Part shown: one piece after another, positions 45,533 to 54,273 of the stretch | Position numbering within the stretch: the first letter of the stretch is position 1 | Layout of the letters: the number at the start of each line of letters is the position of its first letter | Assembly (NCBI GenBank): GCA_018268935.1 | Contig: JAFDVS010000019.1 | Coordinates: 1 to 64,000, forward strand | DNA from: Acidobacteriota bacterium | GTDB taxonomy: Bacteria; Acidobacteriota; Terriglobia; Bryobacterales; Bryobacteraceae | Direction of reading: 5' to 3' | Length of the DNA stretch: 64,000 nucleotides | Notes under the pieces: generated by a model | Told to the model about the DNA's origin: nothing | Seen by the model: the letters and a program-made list of their open reading frames with translations, nothing else | The model's database searches: none | Made by a program: the position numbers and the translations under genes

Positions 45533-46561
45533 TTACGCTTTTGCCGCCAGAAGCAGTTTGTCGGCGCGATCGAGCAATTGTTGCGCACCATCTCCCACAC
45601 GAAATTCCGCCAAGCCCGTGTAGGTGATGACCTCCACCGATGGCCCGGCGTTCTTATCACCCAGTTCGTATCGTCCGTTCAATTTGCCATGGATCTGCCT
45701 GGCCCTCGGAATGACAATGTGCATCGGGCAATCCACCAGAACCAGGAAGCGATCATTCTTCCAGCGGCCCGCCAAGTCGCCTTCACGGATGGCGGATGCA
45801 AGGCGTTTGGCGAGTTGCCGGAGCAATTCATCGCCCGCTTCAAAACCGTGCCGGTCATTCACGGCCTTGAAACGCTTGATGTCGAAGAGCAGGATGCAGA
45901 ACGGCTGAGCGCTCTCAATTCTCTCCTGCAACGCGACTTCAATCCCCTGGCGATTGCGCAATCCGGTAAGCGGGTCTTCCAGGGCTTTCTCTTCGGCGCT
46001 GGCGGCGCGTTTGCGCAACGTTACCAGTTCCGAATGCAATTGCCCGATGACCATCGCGTTGTCGCGCGCCATGGCATGCATGCACTCGTTCATGTGCTGC
46101 ACCTCGCGGCGCAAATGCACACGTACCTCCTGCAGATCGCCCATGGCCGCGATGCGTTCCATCTCCGAGGTAAACCGATTCCATTCCTCCCCACTGCCGT
46201 CAGACTGGTTTTGCAGGGATTCCGTTGCCGAAGTCGCAAGGCGGAGGATTTCGCGAATGTCTTTTGCCAGCGATTCGTATTCGGCACTGGCATCGGCGCC
46301 AAACTTCGCCACACGCGCCTGCAGCCGCCGCCGCGACTTCTCCACTTCTGCAACTGTCATGTCCGGTTGCACTTCCTCGGCAATGCTGCGGAACTCGGGG
46401 GAATGGCGGTCGATGAGCGGCGGACAAACTCTTAACATATGCTCACAGATCGCTTCCACGGCAGTTGCATAAGCCCCGATCGCTTCCATCGCCAATTCGT
46501 CTTTTCGCTTCAGTTCCTGCCGAAGCTGAGCCTCATCGTTGGTGCGAAGAATGGAGATCAT
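45533..46561 (-). CDS. Degenerate GGDEF-domain protein
   Basis: A 342-residue soluble protein. Residues 1-190 are largely helical with a predicted coiled coil before the GGDEF domain, which begins at DPLTGLRNRQGIEVA (196-210) and continues with FDIKRFKAVNDRHGF. The active-site signature GGDEF is replaced by KNDRF (residues 268-272), losing both glycines and the key Glu. Cyclic-di-GMP synthesis is therefore unlikely. A GTP-sensing, c-di-GMP-binding or structural role is possible. It is divergent from infA and its start region overlaps the infA promoter zone. Confidence 0.82.
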   Translation of the reverse strand: MISILRTNDEAQLRQELKRKDELAMEAIGAYATAVEAICEHMLRVCPPLIDRHSPEFRSIAEEVQPDMTVAEVEKSRRRLQARVAKFGADASAEYESLAKDIREILRLATSATESLQNQSDGSGEEWNRFTSEMERIAAMGDLQEVRVHLRREVQHMNECMHAMARDNAMVIGQLHSELVTLRKRAASAEEKALEDPLTGLRNRQGIEVALQERIESAQPFCILLFDIKRFKAVNDRHGFEAGDELLRQLAKRLASAIREGDLAGRWKNDRFLVLVDCPMHIVIPRARQIHGKLNGRYELGDKNAGPSVEVITYTGLAEFRVGDGAQQLLDRADKLLLAAKA

Positions 46562-46569
46562 GTTCCCTC

Positions 46570-46597
46570 TTTACTCATCGGCGGGATACGGTATAAT
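46570..46597 (+). promoter_or_regulatory. Promoter of infA with very short leader
   Basis: TTTACT (46570-46575), a 16-base spacer and a perfect TATAAT (46592-46597). Transcription should start near 46604, only about 8 bases before the infA ATG at 46612. No Shine-Dalgarno sequence can fit in that leader, so the mRNA would be essentially leaderless. Confidence 0.6.
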
Positions 46598-46611
46598 TTT
46601 TTCCGATAAGC

Positions 46612-46830
46612 ATGAGCAAAGAGGACAGCATCGAAGTAACGGGTACCGTTGTCGAGAAGTTTCCCAGCGGTCTCTTTAGTGTGCAACTGGATCAGGAACG
46701 CCTGGTGCTCGCGCACCTCGCAGGCAAGCTCCGCCGCAATCGTATCCGCGTCCTGGCCGGTGACCGCGTCACCATTGAGATGTCCCCTTACGACTTGACA
46801 AAGGGCCGCATCACTTACCGCCACAAGTAG
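46612..46830 (+). CDS. infA: Translation initiation factor IF-1
   Basis: A 72-residue S1-like OB-fold protein that binds the A site of the 30S subunit during initiation. The sequence [20 protein letters not shown], the [18 protein letters not shown] region and the end [12 protein letters not shown] are diagnostic. It stands alone here, outside the usual ribosomal-protein operon, with its own consensus promoter. It is convergent with the membrane glycosyltransferase gene (6 bases between stops). Confidence 0.97.
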   Translation: MSKEDSIEVTGTVVEKFPSGLFSVQLDQERLVLAHLAGKLRRNRIRVLAGDRVTIEMSPYDLTKGRITYRHK

Positions 46831-46836
46831 TGCTAT

Positions 46837-48522
46837 CTACTCCACCCGGTAGATGTAGATCGATCCGCCGATGATCGCCTCCGGTTTGCGTTCCCGAAAA
46901 CGCGCGAAGTAATCCCTGTATCCCTCGCCGAATAGCTGCCCGGTGAGGAAAGTCGCACTCACCGCATAGAGTCCGGGCTCAGGCTCGTAAACATGCCCTT
47001 TGACGTGCTGTGGCGTCCAGGGCGCGGCTTGCACCTCCAGCCGCTCTTCCCGAAGTTGTTGCCAGGCGTTGTCATTGCCGAAGTAGAACAGGTTGAGTTT
47101 TTCGACTTTGTTCTTGTCCATGTACGCGCGCAGCGCATGCAGCCCCTGTCCCCAGTCCAGATTGCTATCGGAAAGGTAACGCAGCCCGTTTTCCATCCCG
47201 CCCGCCCACAGGTTGAAGTAAGGGATGTAGTCCGGATAGCGCATTCCCGTACGCATGGCCTGCCAAACCAGAAGGCCCAGCACCACGGCGTGCCCCCAAC
47301 GCCGCTCGAGCAGCCACCCGATCCCGCGCGCCGCCGACATCCAGGTGCAGACCAGCGCCGGCATCACCAGCCGGATGCCCAGTTGCAACGATGAAAGCGA
47401 AGCCAACCCCACATACAGTGCCGACGGCAGCAGCCAGTAGACATCGGCTGCCGTGCGGCTGCGGAACCAACGCACAACCCCATAGGAGGTACCTGCCAAG
47501 ACCAGGATCTGTATCGCAACGGGCACCTTCAATGCCCAGGCAACCAGAAAATACAACGGGTGGCCGTGCGGGTACACGTGACCCAGCAGATACACGCCCA
47601 CTCCACCGGCATTCGAGTGCAGCACCGACGCCACGCCGTGCCAGAACATGCGCGGCAGGGGAAGGTAGCGCAGCACGGCAACGACCGCAGTAAAGTGCCA
47701 GGGAAGGTGCATCTGTTTGATCGCGGCCCATTCAGCCCTGGGCAGCGCGGTGATCCTGCCGGGCCACACGGCCAGGATCATCACATACACCACCAGAAAC
47801 AGGATGCCAAGGCTCTGCAGGCAGCGCTTCCTGCCGAGTTGCCGGCGCCAGGCCACCCACACCAGGAACAACGGCGCCACCGCAGCAAACAGCAGCATCG
47901 ACAGCTTGGTGAGCAAGGCAAAGCCAACGCCCGCCGCAAAGCGCAACAGCGTCCCACGATCCGGCTGCTGCGCGTAGCGCCATGCCGTATAGCAGGCGAG
48001 CAACAATCCGAGGCTCGCCGCCAGGTCGTTTTTGAATAGCATCCCGTGCGCCAGAACGGTGGGACTGAGCGCAAACAGTGCAGTTGCCGCCAATGCCGCG
48101 GGCACGCCGAACAACTGCCGGCTCCACCACCAGATCGCCACTGCGCACCCCAGGGGAAACAGGAGCATGGGCAGCCGGCAGTAGAAGAAGGTGCGGCGGA
48201 TGTCAGGAGCCTTCATGCTCTCAACCAGCCGTAGCGCCACCTGCCACTCATGGTTGTCCTTCCATATGGCGTCGCTGCGTGGCGGTAGTTTCAGGCCAGT
48301 CAGATACGTGACCCAACCGCCCGCCAGCTTGATCGCCGGAGGCATGTCATAAGGGGCCAGGCGGTCTTTGCCTTGCCAGTATAGATGCGCCGAAACCAGG
48401 TGGCTCGGCTCATCCACCGTTACCCCCACCTCCCAGGCGAGCGCAGCCAGGACAATCGAAAGACTAATGAGAATCGCCGCGAGACCGGCCAGTTCCTTTC
48501 GGGACGGCTTTGCGGTTGGCAT
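46837..48522 (-). CDS. Membrane glycosyltransferase, GT39/PMT-like (GT-C fold)
   Basis: A 561-residue polytopic protein with about eleven hydrophobic segments. The first loop carries EVGVTVDEPSHLVSAHLYW, where the acidic DE pair fits the catalytic loop of ArnT/PMT-type GT-C enzymes that use lipid-linked sugars. A hydrophilic C-terminal region of about 120 residues follows the last helix. It lies six bases after a GT2 enzyme that probably makes the polyprenyl-phosphate-sugar donor. Role: transfer of a sugar to envelope lipid, glycan or protein. Acceptor unknown. Confidence 0.8.
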   Translation of the reverse strand: MPTAKPSRKELAGLAAILISLSIVLAALAWEVGVTVDEPSHLVSAHLYWQGKDRLAPYDMPPAIKLAGGWVTYLTGLKLPPRSDAIWKDNHEWQVALRLVESMKAPDIRRTFFYCRLPMLLFPLGCAVAIWWWSRQLFGVPAALAATALFALSPTVLAHGMLFKNDLAASLGLLLACYTAWRYAQQPDRGTLLRFAAGVGFALLTKLSMLLFAAVAPLFLVWVAWRRQLGRKRCLQSLGILFLVVYVMILAVWPGRITALPRAEWAAIKQMHLPWHFTAVVAVLRYLPLPRMFWHGVASVLHSNAGGVGVYLLGHVYPHGHPLYFLVAWALKVPVAIQILVLAGTSYGVVRWFRSRTAADVYWLLPSALYVGLASLSSLQLGIRLVMPALVCTWMSAARGIGWLLERRWGHAVVLGLLVWQAMRTGMRYPDYIPYFNLWAGGMENGLRYLSDSNLDWGQGLHALRAYMDKNKVEKLNLFYFGNDNAWQQLREERLEVQAAPWTPQHVKGHVYEPEPGLYAVSATFLTGQLFGEGYRDYFARFRERKPEAIIGGSIYIYRVE

Positions 48523-48528
48523 CGCACC

Positions 48529-49302
48529 TTAGGAGTGACCCGCGACCGAAATGCGTGTGATCCGTTGCCGCCAGGCTTCAATCCAGGGGCGCAGAACCAG
48601 CTTGCGATGCAGATCGAGCAGTTGCACAAAGGTGGTCGCCAGGCTTTTCAGGCGGAAGAATTGCGAGCGGCCATGCTCCCGCGCCAGGTGGCTCACAGGA
48701 ACTTCCACCACACGCGTACCCGTAGCCTCGATCTTCTTCACCAACTCAACGCAGATGGTGCCGCTGGTACAGGTGAGATTGATGCTCTTCAACATGGCAT
48801 TGCGGATGAGCCGGTAGTCGCAATCGATGTCGCGCAGGCGCACGCGGAACAATCGCCGCGCAAACTGGTTGTAGAGGGCCCCGATTACGATGCGGTGCCA
48901 GGGATCGTGGCGCTTGATCTTGAAGCCATTCACCAGACCCACGTCCGGACCGGCATGGAACAGCAAAGCCGGCAATTGGGTCACGTCATACTGCCCGTCG
49001 CCGTCGGTGTAGAAGACGAACTCTTTGCTGGCCGCGGCAAAGCCGCTGCGCAACGCTCCTCCGTAGCCGCGATTGATGCGGTGCGTCACTACCTTCAGCC
49101 GCTCACCATGCAGTTGCTTCAGTTGTCGCAACACATCCGCTGTGTTGTCGGACGACCCATCATTGACCACAATGACCTCGAAGTCATCGACATGAGCTGC
49201 GAGTGTTTCGAAGGTGGCGCCAATCAACTTGGGCAGCGACGGAGCGTCGTTGAAAGCGGGAAAAAAGACGCTCAGGCTGTATGGGAAGCGGGAGGAGTTC
49301 AT
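48529..49302 (-). CDS. Family 2 glycosyltransferase (polyprenyl-phosphate mannose synthase-like)
   Basis: A 257-residue soluble GT-A enzyme. SVFFPAFNDAPSLPKLI starts the nucleotide-binding fold, VIVVNDGSSDNTADVL carries the first acidic pair and FYTDGDGQYD the metal-binding DxD region. RDIDCDYRLI is typical of DPM1-like enzymes. It would load a sugar on polyprenyl phosphate for its membrane neighbours. The start overlaps the preceding membrane protein by four bases (ATGA). Confidence 0.88.
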   Translation of the reverse strand: MNSSRFPYSLSVFFPAFNDAPSLPKLIGATFETLAAHVDDFEVIVVNDGSSDNTADVLRQLKQLHGERLKVVTHRINRGYGGALRSGFAAASKEFVFYTDGDGQYDVTQLPALLFHAGPDVGLVNGFKIKRHDPWHRIVIGALYNQFARRLFRVRLRDIDCDYRLIRNAMLKSINLTCTSGTICVELVKKIEATGTRVVEVPVSHLAREHGRSQFFRLKSLATTFVQLLDLHRKLVLRPWIEAWRQRITRISVAGHS

Positions 49303-50600
49303 GGTTTGCTCGTATCGCAGTAGCTGGATGCCTCCCCCGCGGGAGAGGGATCCTTCGGCCCTATCACTTGATCGGGGGGCCAGCCCAGGCGGATTGCCGC
49401 CGCCTGCCGGTAGACATCGACGCCGTACGGCGCGCAGGCAATGCGAACCGGACCACTGCGGCTCTCGGCGTAACGCAGGAAGTGCTCGGTCGGTTCGACG
49501 CGGCGTTGGTATTGATCGAACTTCTTCGTCCAGAGGTAGCCGAGGTTATGGATCAGGACAACGGCCAGCGCCAGGCTCACCACGGCGGGCCGGCGCAGCC
49601 CCGCGATCGTCTGCCAGGCGCAACCCACCAGAATGGCGATGCCCGCGCTCGCCAGATAGGTGTGGCGGCTCGGAACCCGGTCCATGTAGGTCAGAAAGCT
49701 GTACGGCAGCAGGGCCACTGCCATCCAGACAACGGCGCCCAGTGCGTAGCCGCGCCAGCGCTGGAAGCCGTGCCAGGCGAGCAGCCCGGTGGCAATCGCT
49801 CCCCACGGCCACATCATGCGGAGCAGGCTGTGCATGAGCGTCCAGGCGAAACCCACCTGAAAAGTGAAGGTGCCGTCGTTGAGATGCAGGTGATCGTCCT
49901 TGGCCGCAAAAATCGAACTGGCGTAGAAACCATCGATCAGCAACATGCCGGCAATCACCACCAAGGGAGTCCGCCAGGAGCGGGCATCCAGCCACCAGAC
50001 GAGGAACGCAAACGCCGGGAACACCGCCGCCGACTCTTTTGACAACAAGCCGAGGAGAAAGGCTGCACAGGCGGCCCATGCCCAGAGGGTGCGGCGGGTG
50101 TCCATCCAGCGGATCCAGGCCAGAATAGCAGCCAGGACAAAGGCGAAGGCAAGCAACTCGGGTAGCGCGGCCACCCAAATCACTGCTTCCTGATGCGCCT
50201 CGCGTAACGCGAAGAACGCCGCGGCAGGAATCGATATGCGAAATCCGATTCGCTTCCAACTTCCCAAGCCCGCTACCAGGAGCGCGGCAACGGTGTGCAC
50301 GGCTAGATTCAACAAGCGATGTGGGAGTGCTCCATCGCCGGCAATCCGGTCCGTCAGGTAGGTAAGGACGATGGAAGTAGCCCGGCACCGATACAAGACA
50401 TCCTGCGCCAGTTGCCCCCATTGATCCCAGGCGCCGTATTGACGACCTAGGCCAATCTGAATGTAATCATCTGAAAATAAAGGGAATAACAGGAATGGAA
50501 GGTACGGCAGAAAGGCACAGAACACAATGACAGCAAGCGCGTTCAGGGGAGCGCTCACCGGGATAGTGCGGGACTCAGTCCAAGTTGACGTTGTGGCCAA
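49299..50600 (-). CDS. Polytopic membrane protein, probable GT-C glycosyltransferase
   Basis: A protein of up to 433 residues with about ten hydrophobic segments. The early loop LFSDDYIQIGLGRQYGAW has an acidic DD pair in the place of the GT-C catalytic motif, followed by RCRATSIVLTYLTDRIAG and a HRLLNLAVHTVAALLVAG helix. I recognise the general O-mannosyltransferase-like plan of such proteins but no specific family. It is the first gene of the glycosylation operon. The start is uncertain: TTG 50600 is the longest option and GTG 50558 lies just before the first helix. Confidence 0.68.
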   Translation of the reverse strand: MATTSTWTESRTIPVSAPLNALAVIVFCAFLPYLPFLLFPLFSDDYIQIGLGRQYGAWDQWGQLAQDVLYRCRATSIVLTYLTDRIAGDGALPHRLLNLAVHTVAALLVAGLGSWKRIGFRISIPAAAFFALREAHQEAVIWVAALPELLAFAFVLAAILAWIRWMDTRRTLWAWAACAAFLLGLLSKESAAVFPAFAFLVWWLDARSWRTPLVVIAGMLLIDGFYASSIFAAKDDHLHLNDGTFTFQVGFAWTLMHSLLRMMWPWGAIATGLLAWHGFQRWRGYALGAVVWMAVALLPYSFLTYMDRVPSRHTYLASAGIAILVGCAWQTIAGLRRPAVVSLALAVVLIHNLGYLWTKKFDQYQRRVEPTEHFLRYAESRSGPVRIACAPYGVDVYRQAAAIRLGWPPDQVIGPKDPSPAGEASSYCDTSKP

Positions 50601-50735
50601 GTATGAAGGTTACACAATCCGAAGAAAAATTTGCTGGTATCTTTAGGATAATCGCATACCGTCTTTCGGACTTCAACCTCCCCAAATCCACCTTCCCCGT
50701 TCCCACGTGCCTGCCAAGTTCCCTAGACTGGTAGC

Positions 50736-52142
50736 GTGCGGGATCGACATGCTTCCAGATCCACTCTCGAGAAGCTGGTCAACGCGCCGCGTTGGGCGTT
50801 GCTGCTGACGTCTTGCCTTTTGCTCACCGCCGTCGCCTGGATTGACCGGTCGATCCAGGACGTCTCCCTCGGCGTCATCTTCGTCATCCCCATGTTGCCC
50901 GCCGCCTTCGCCATGAACCGCTGGCAGATCGTCTGCTATGCATTGCTATTGGCCGCGGTCAGCACCTCCTCTTCAAAGGTGCTTTCCGCCACCGATGCGG
51001 GCAGCCGCTTTCTGCTGCGTTTTCTGGCCAACAGCACCACCGGATTCCTGCTCGTCGAACTGGTGCGGAACCGGAAGCTGATTCTGGAGCACACGGCGGC
51101 GCTGGAAAAGCAGGTGGCGCTGCGCGAGGAAGCGGAAAGCCATTTGCGATCGCTGGCCGAAAGCAGCCCGGCGGCGATCGTCACTCTGGGCGAAGACGCA
51201 CGTATCCTTTCCGGCAACCGGGCTCTGCGTGAAATGCTCGGGTTGGATTCCGAAATGGACTTTGCCGGATTGAGCATACGCGACCACCTGCCGGTGCTCG
51301 CCGACGCCATGCGGTTCGCCGCCGATTCACCGGCTTTCCGCACAGCGGCGCAGTGCCAGGGCCGGAAAACCAGCGGAGAGCCTTTCGTCGCACAGGTGTG
51401 GTTCTCCACTTACATGACGCCGATGGGGCGAAGGCTGGCGGCCATCGCCGTGGACATTTCCGAAGAAATCCGCGAGCGTGAAGAGCAGAACCTGCGGCAA
51501 CTGCTGGCCAATAACCGCATCGTCGCCGGCGCCGTCTCTCACGAGATCCGCAATGTCTGCGGCGCCATCGGAATGGTCTACAGCCAGTTGCGCGCCTCTC
51601 CCGAATGGAAAGGGAGCGAGGATTTCGATGCGCTGGGAAACCTGGTCGGCGCCCTTACACAGATCGCCTCGACGGAACTGGTGGCAAAGGCCGGCAACAG
51701 TAAGGTGCAGGCCGATCTGGGTGAAGTATTGAGCCATTTCCGGATCATGATTACCCCCGCCTGGGAGGAAGTGGAGGGCAAACTGGTTTGGCACGCGCCC
51801 GAACCCCAACCGTGGGTGTTTGGCGAATCGTTCGGCATCCTCCAGGCTCTGCTGAACCTGCACCAGAACAGCCTTCGCGCGGTAGCCGCGATGACGGACC
51901 GGCAGTTGCGCCTGGAAGTCACCGTCAACGACGATACCGCGCGCATCGCCGTCACCGATTCCGGCACGGGAATCAAAGACGCGAAGAATCTATTCGAGCC
52001 GTTCAAAGCCGGGGCCGAACAAAGCGGGCTTGGGCTGTACGTCTCGCGCGCCATTCTCAGAAGTTACGGCGGAGACCTGCGCTTTGAGCCAGTGGAACAG
52101 GGCTGCCGTTTCGTGGCCGAGTTGAGGGTAGCAAAGAGGTAA
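50736..52142 (+). CDS. Membrane sensor histidine kinase with PAS domain
   Basis: A 468-residue kinase starting at GTG 50736. Two to four N-terminal membrane segments (about residues 18-36, 43-58, 64-76 and 92-110) form a DUF4118-like or small sensor module. A PAS domain spans about 137-245. H269 in VSHEIRNVCGAIGMVYSQL is the phosphorylation site. The ATPase domain has NLHQNSLRAV (N box), DSGTGI (G1) and SGLGLYVSRAIL (G2). Four bases after its stop begins a LuxR-type response regulator, which is clearly its partner. Confidence 0.88.
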   Translation: MRDRHASRSTLEKLVNAPRWALLLTSCLLLTAVAWIDRSIQDVSLGVIFVIPMLPAAFAMNRWQIVCYALLLAAVSTSSSKVLSATDAGSRFLLRFLANSTTGFLLVELVRNRKLILEHTAALEKQVALREEAESHLRSLAESSPAAIVTLGEDARILSGNRALREMLGLDSEMDFAGLSIRDHLPVLADAMRFAADSPAFRTAAQCQGRKTSGEPFVAQVWFSTYMTPMGRRLAAIAVDISEEIREREEQNLRQLLANNRIVAGAVSHEIRNVCGAIGMVYSQLRASPEWKGSEDFDALGNLVGALTQIASTELVAKAGNSKVQADLGEVLSHFRIMITPAWEEVEGKLVWHAPEPQPWVFGESFGILQALLNLHQNSLRAVAAMTDRQLRLEVTVNDDTARIAVTDSGTGIKDAKNLFEPFKAGAEQSGLGLYVSRAILRSYGGDLRFEPVEQGCRFVAELRVAKR

Positions 52143-52146
52143 ACCG

Positions 52147-52797
52147 ATGAGCACAGAAACGGGAAGAATCCCGCTCTACCTGGTGGATGATCACGCGCTG
52201 TTCCGCGAAGGGCTGGCCCGGCTGCTGGAAGCGCAACCCGACTTCGAGATCGCCGGCAAAGCCGATCATGTGGCCGCGGGGCTGCGCGGCATTGCCGAAC
52301 TTCATCCGGAACTGGTGTTGCTCGATGTCGATCTCGGCAGCGAGCGCGCGCTCGACTTCGTGAGGGACGCCAAGGCCCAGGGCTTCGCCGGCAAAATCCT
52401 GATTGTCACGGCCGGAGTCACCGATCTAGAGGCGATGCAGTTGATCCAAGCCGGAGTGGCCGGAATCTTCCACAAACATAATCCTCCGGAAATGTTGTGT
52501 GAAGCCGTACGCAAAGTGGCAAGCGGAGAGGTGTACCTGGAACCGCGCTACCTGCGCGGCCTGTTTGCCGCCGTCGATCCGCAGGTCATTGACGACCGGC
52601 CCCGGCTGACGGATCGCGAGCGCATTGCCATGCGCTGTCTGCTCGAAGGCTATGCCAACAAAGAGATTGGCGCGCGCCTCGATATTTCCGAAAGTTCGGT
52701 GAAAGCGCTGCTGCGCGGCCTCTTCGATAAGCTCGGTGTGCGGACGCGCAGCCAGTTGGTGAAAATCGCGCTCGATCAGTATCGCGATCAGATCTGA
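52147..52797 (+). CDS. LuxR/NarL-family response regulator
   Basis: A 216-residue regulator. The receiver domain has acidic D14/D15, phosphoacceptor D60 (ELVLLDVDLGS) and a Thr/Lys end region where the usual Lys appears as FHKHNPPE. The C-terminal DNA-binding domain has LTDRERIAMRCLLEGYANKE and a recognition helix SESSVKALLRGLFDKLGV. Paired with the preceding histidine kinase. Target genes unknown. Its end overlaps the convergent aminotransferase by 10 bases. Confidence 0.9.
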   Translation: MSTETGRIPLYLVDDHALFREGLARLLEAQPDFEIAGKADHVAAGLRGIAELHPELVLLDVDLGSERALDFVRDAKAQGFAGKILIVTAGVTDLEAMQLIQAGVAGIFHKHNPPEMLCEAVRKVASGEVYLEPRYLRGLFAAVDPQVIDDRPRLTDRERIAMRCLLEGYANKEIGARLDISESSVKALLRGLFDKLGVRTRSQLVKIALDQYRDQI

Positions 52798-54143
52798 GCC
52801 TGGCGGATGCACTCCTCCACGGTGTCGATGGCGAAATCGGCCTGATCCTTGGTGATGACGAGCGGTGGCGACAACCGGAGCGAACTGGCGCCCGCTTCGA
52901 GCACCAGCACACCGCGGTCGAAGGCCATCAGTTCGAGCCGGTTGCGGAGTTCGGGAAACGGCTCCCGCGTCTGCTGATCCTTCACAAACTCGATGCCGAT
53001 CATGAGGCCGCGGCCCCGCACGTCGCCGACTACTGGGAAGCGCTTCGGCCAATCCCGAAGGCGGCTGAAGATATGGTCGCCGATGCGTCGCGCGTTCTCC
53101 ATCAGCTCACCTTCCAGCAGTTCGATAGTGGCCAGCGCCGCGTTGCAGGCCACTGGATTGCCACCGAAAGTGGAAGCCTGTGAGCCCGGCTTCCACTGCA
53201 TGTAGTCGACGCGGGCGATCGTCGCACTGAGCGGCATACCGCTGGCGATGCCCTTCGCCACGGTGAGAATGTCGGGGGTAAGCCCGAAGTGATCGCTGGC
53301 CCACATTTTGCCCGTCCGGCCCATTCCCGATTGCACCTCATCGACGATGAGGATGGTGCCAAGCCGCTTGGCCAGCGCCTGCAGTTCATCGAAGAATTTC
53401 TGTGGTGGAACGACGTAGCCGCCCTCGCCCTGGATGGGCTCAAGAACGATCGCCGCTAGTTCCTCCGCCGGCAGAATCGTCTTCACCAGTTGCTGCTCAA
53501 TCACCTTGAGGCATTCCACATTGCAGGTATCGGGTTGCTTCGCATAGGAACAGCGATAGCAATAGGCATACGGGATGTGATGCGCGCCGGGGACCAGCGG
53601 CCCGAAGCCTTTGCGTTGCGCCGTCTTGCTGCCGGTGAGCGAAAGCGCGCCCATCGTGCGTCCATGGAAGCCACCGAAGAAGCCGAGGAACTTGTCTTTC
53701 CCGCTGTGGTAGCGCGCCGCTTTGAGCGCGGCTTCTACCGCTTCGGTGCCGGAGTTGCCAAAGTACACGCGTCGCGGAATGCCCCCCGGCGCCAGCGCAG
53801 CCAACCGTTCCGCCAGCACCACCATGTTTTCGTAATAGAAATCGGTGCCGGACATATGGATCAGTTCGGCAGCCTGCTGCTGGATCGCTTTGACCACGCG
53901 CGGATGGCAGTGACCGGTGGCGACGACGGCAATCCCTGCGTTCATGTCGAGGAAACGGTTCCCATCGACGTCTTCCACCATGGCGCCTTCTCCCCGCCGA
54001 ACCACCAGCGGATAGGGCCGAGTGTAGGAAGGCGAAAGCACCGCTGCGTCACGGGCAATAATCTGTTGTGCATTGGGTCCGGGGAGAGCCGTTACAAGAT
54101 GCGGCATATCCGGGCGGACAGGAATAGTAGTTGTCCTGTTCAT
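52788..54143 (-). CDS. Class III aminotransferase (GabT/ornithine-type) with four-cysteine insert
   Basis: A 451-residue PLP enzyme. GNSGTEAVEAALKAARYHSG and FGGFHGRTMGALSLTGSK bind the cofactor, the DEVQSGMGRTGKMWA motif carries the Asp, and the Schiff-base Lys is in LTVAKGIASGMPLSA. A short insert, CYRCSYAKQPDTCNVEC (about residues 193-209), has cysteines spaced C-x2-C-x8-C-x3-C. Similar inserts occur in archaeal and acidobacterial ornithine/GABA-type aminotransferases and racemases. Substrate may be GABA, ornithine or another omega-amino acid, and racemase activity is possible. Confidence 0.88.
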   Translation of the reverse strand: MNRTTTIPVRPDMPHLVTALPGPNAQQIIARDAAVLSPSYTRPYPLVVRRGEGAMVEDVDGNRFLDMNAGIAVVATGHCHPRVVKAIQQQAAELIHMSGTDFYYENMVVLAERLAALAPGGIPRRVYFGNSGTEAVEAALKAARYHSGKDKFLGFFGGFHGRTMGALSLTGSKTAQRKGFGPLVPGAHHIPYAYCYRCSYAKQPDTCNVECLKVIEQQLVKTILPAEELAAIVLEPIQGEGGYVVPPQKFFDELQALAKRLGTILIVDEVQSGMGRTGKMWASDHFGLTPDILTVAKGIASGMPLSATIARVDYMQWKPGSQASTFGGNPVACNAALATIELLEGELMENARRIGDHIFSRLRDWPKRFPVVGDVRGRGLMIGIEFVKDQQTREPFPELRNRLELMAFDRGVLVLEAGASSLRLSPPLVITKDQADFAIDTVEECIRQAQI

Positions 54144-54199
54144 AGAGACACTCCGGGTAAAGAATTCAGATGTCAGAAATCAGAAGGAGAGAGGGACTT

Positions 54200-54214
54200 G
54201 GCTCAGTCTGAGCC
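54200..54214. other. Short perfect hairpin in divergent intergenic region
   Basis: GGCTCA (54200-54205) and TGAGCC (54209-54214) form a six-base stem with a three-base loop, between the aminotransferase start (54143) and the FG-GAP gene. It could be a regulatory dyad. Downstream, TTGGCA (54238-54243) with 17 bases to TAGGAT (54261-54266) is a possible promoter placing the transcription start near the ATG at 54274. Confidence 0.3.
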
Positions 54215-54273
54215 GAACAGGGACGGGCGAGCCTGAGTTGGCAGCACCATGCTTCTATTATAGGATGACGTCG

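Noticed and set aside
50601..50735. Promoter pair between the glycosylation operon and the histidine kinase
   Set aside because: GATAAT and CATACT-like boxes are present but no acceptable -35 sequence lies at the right distance on either strand.
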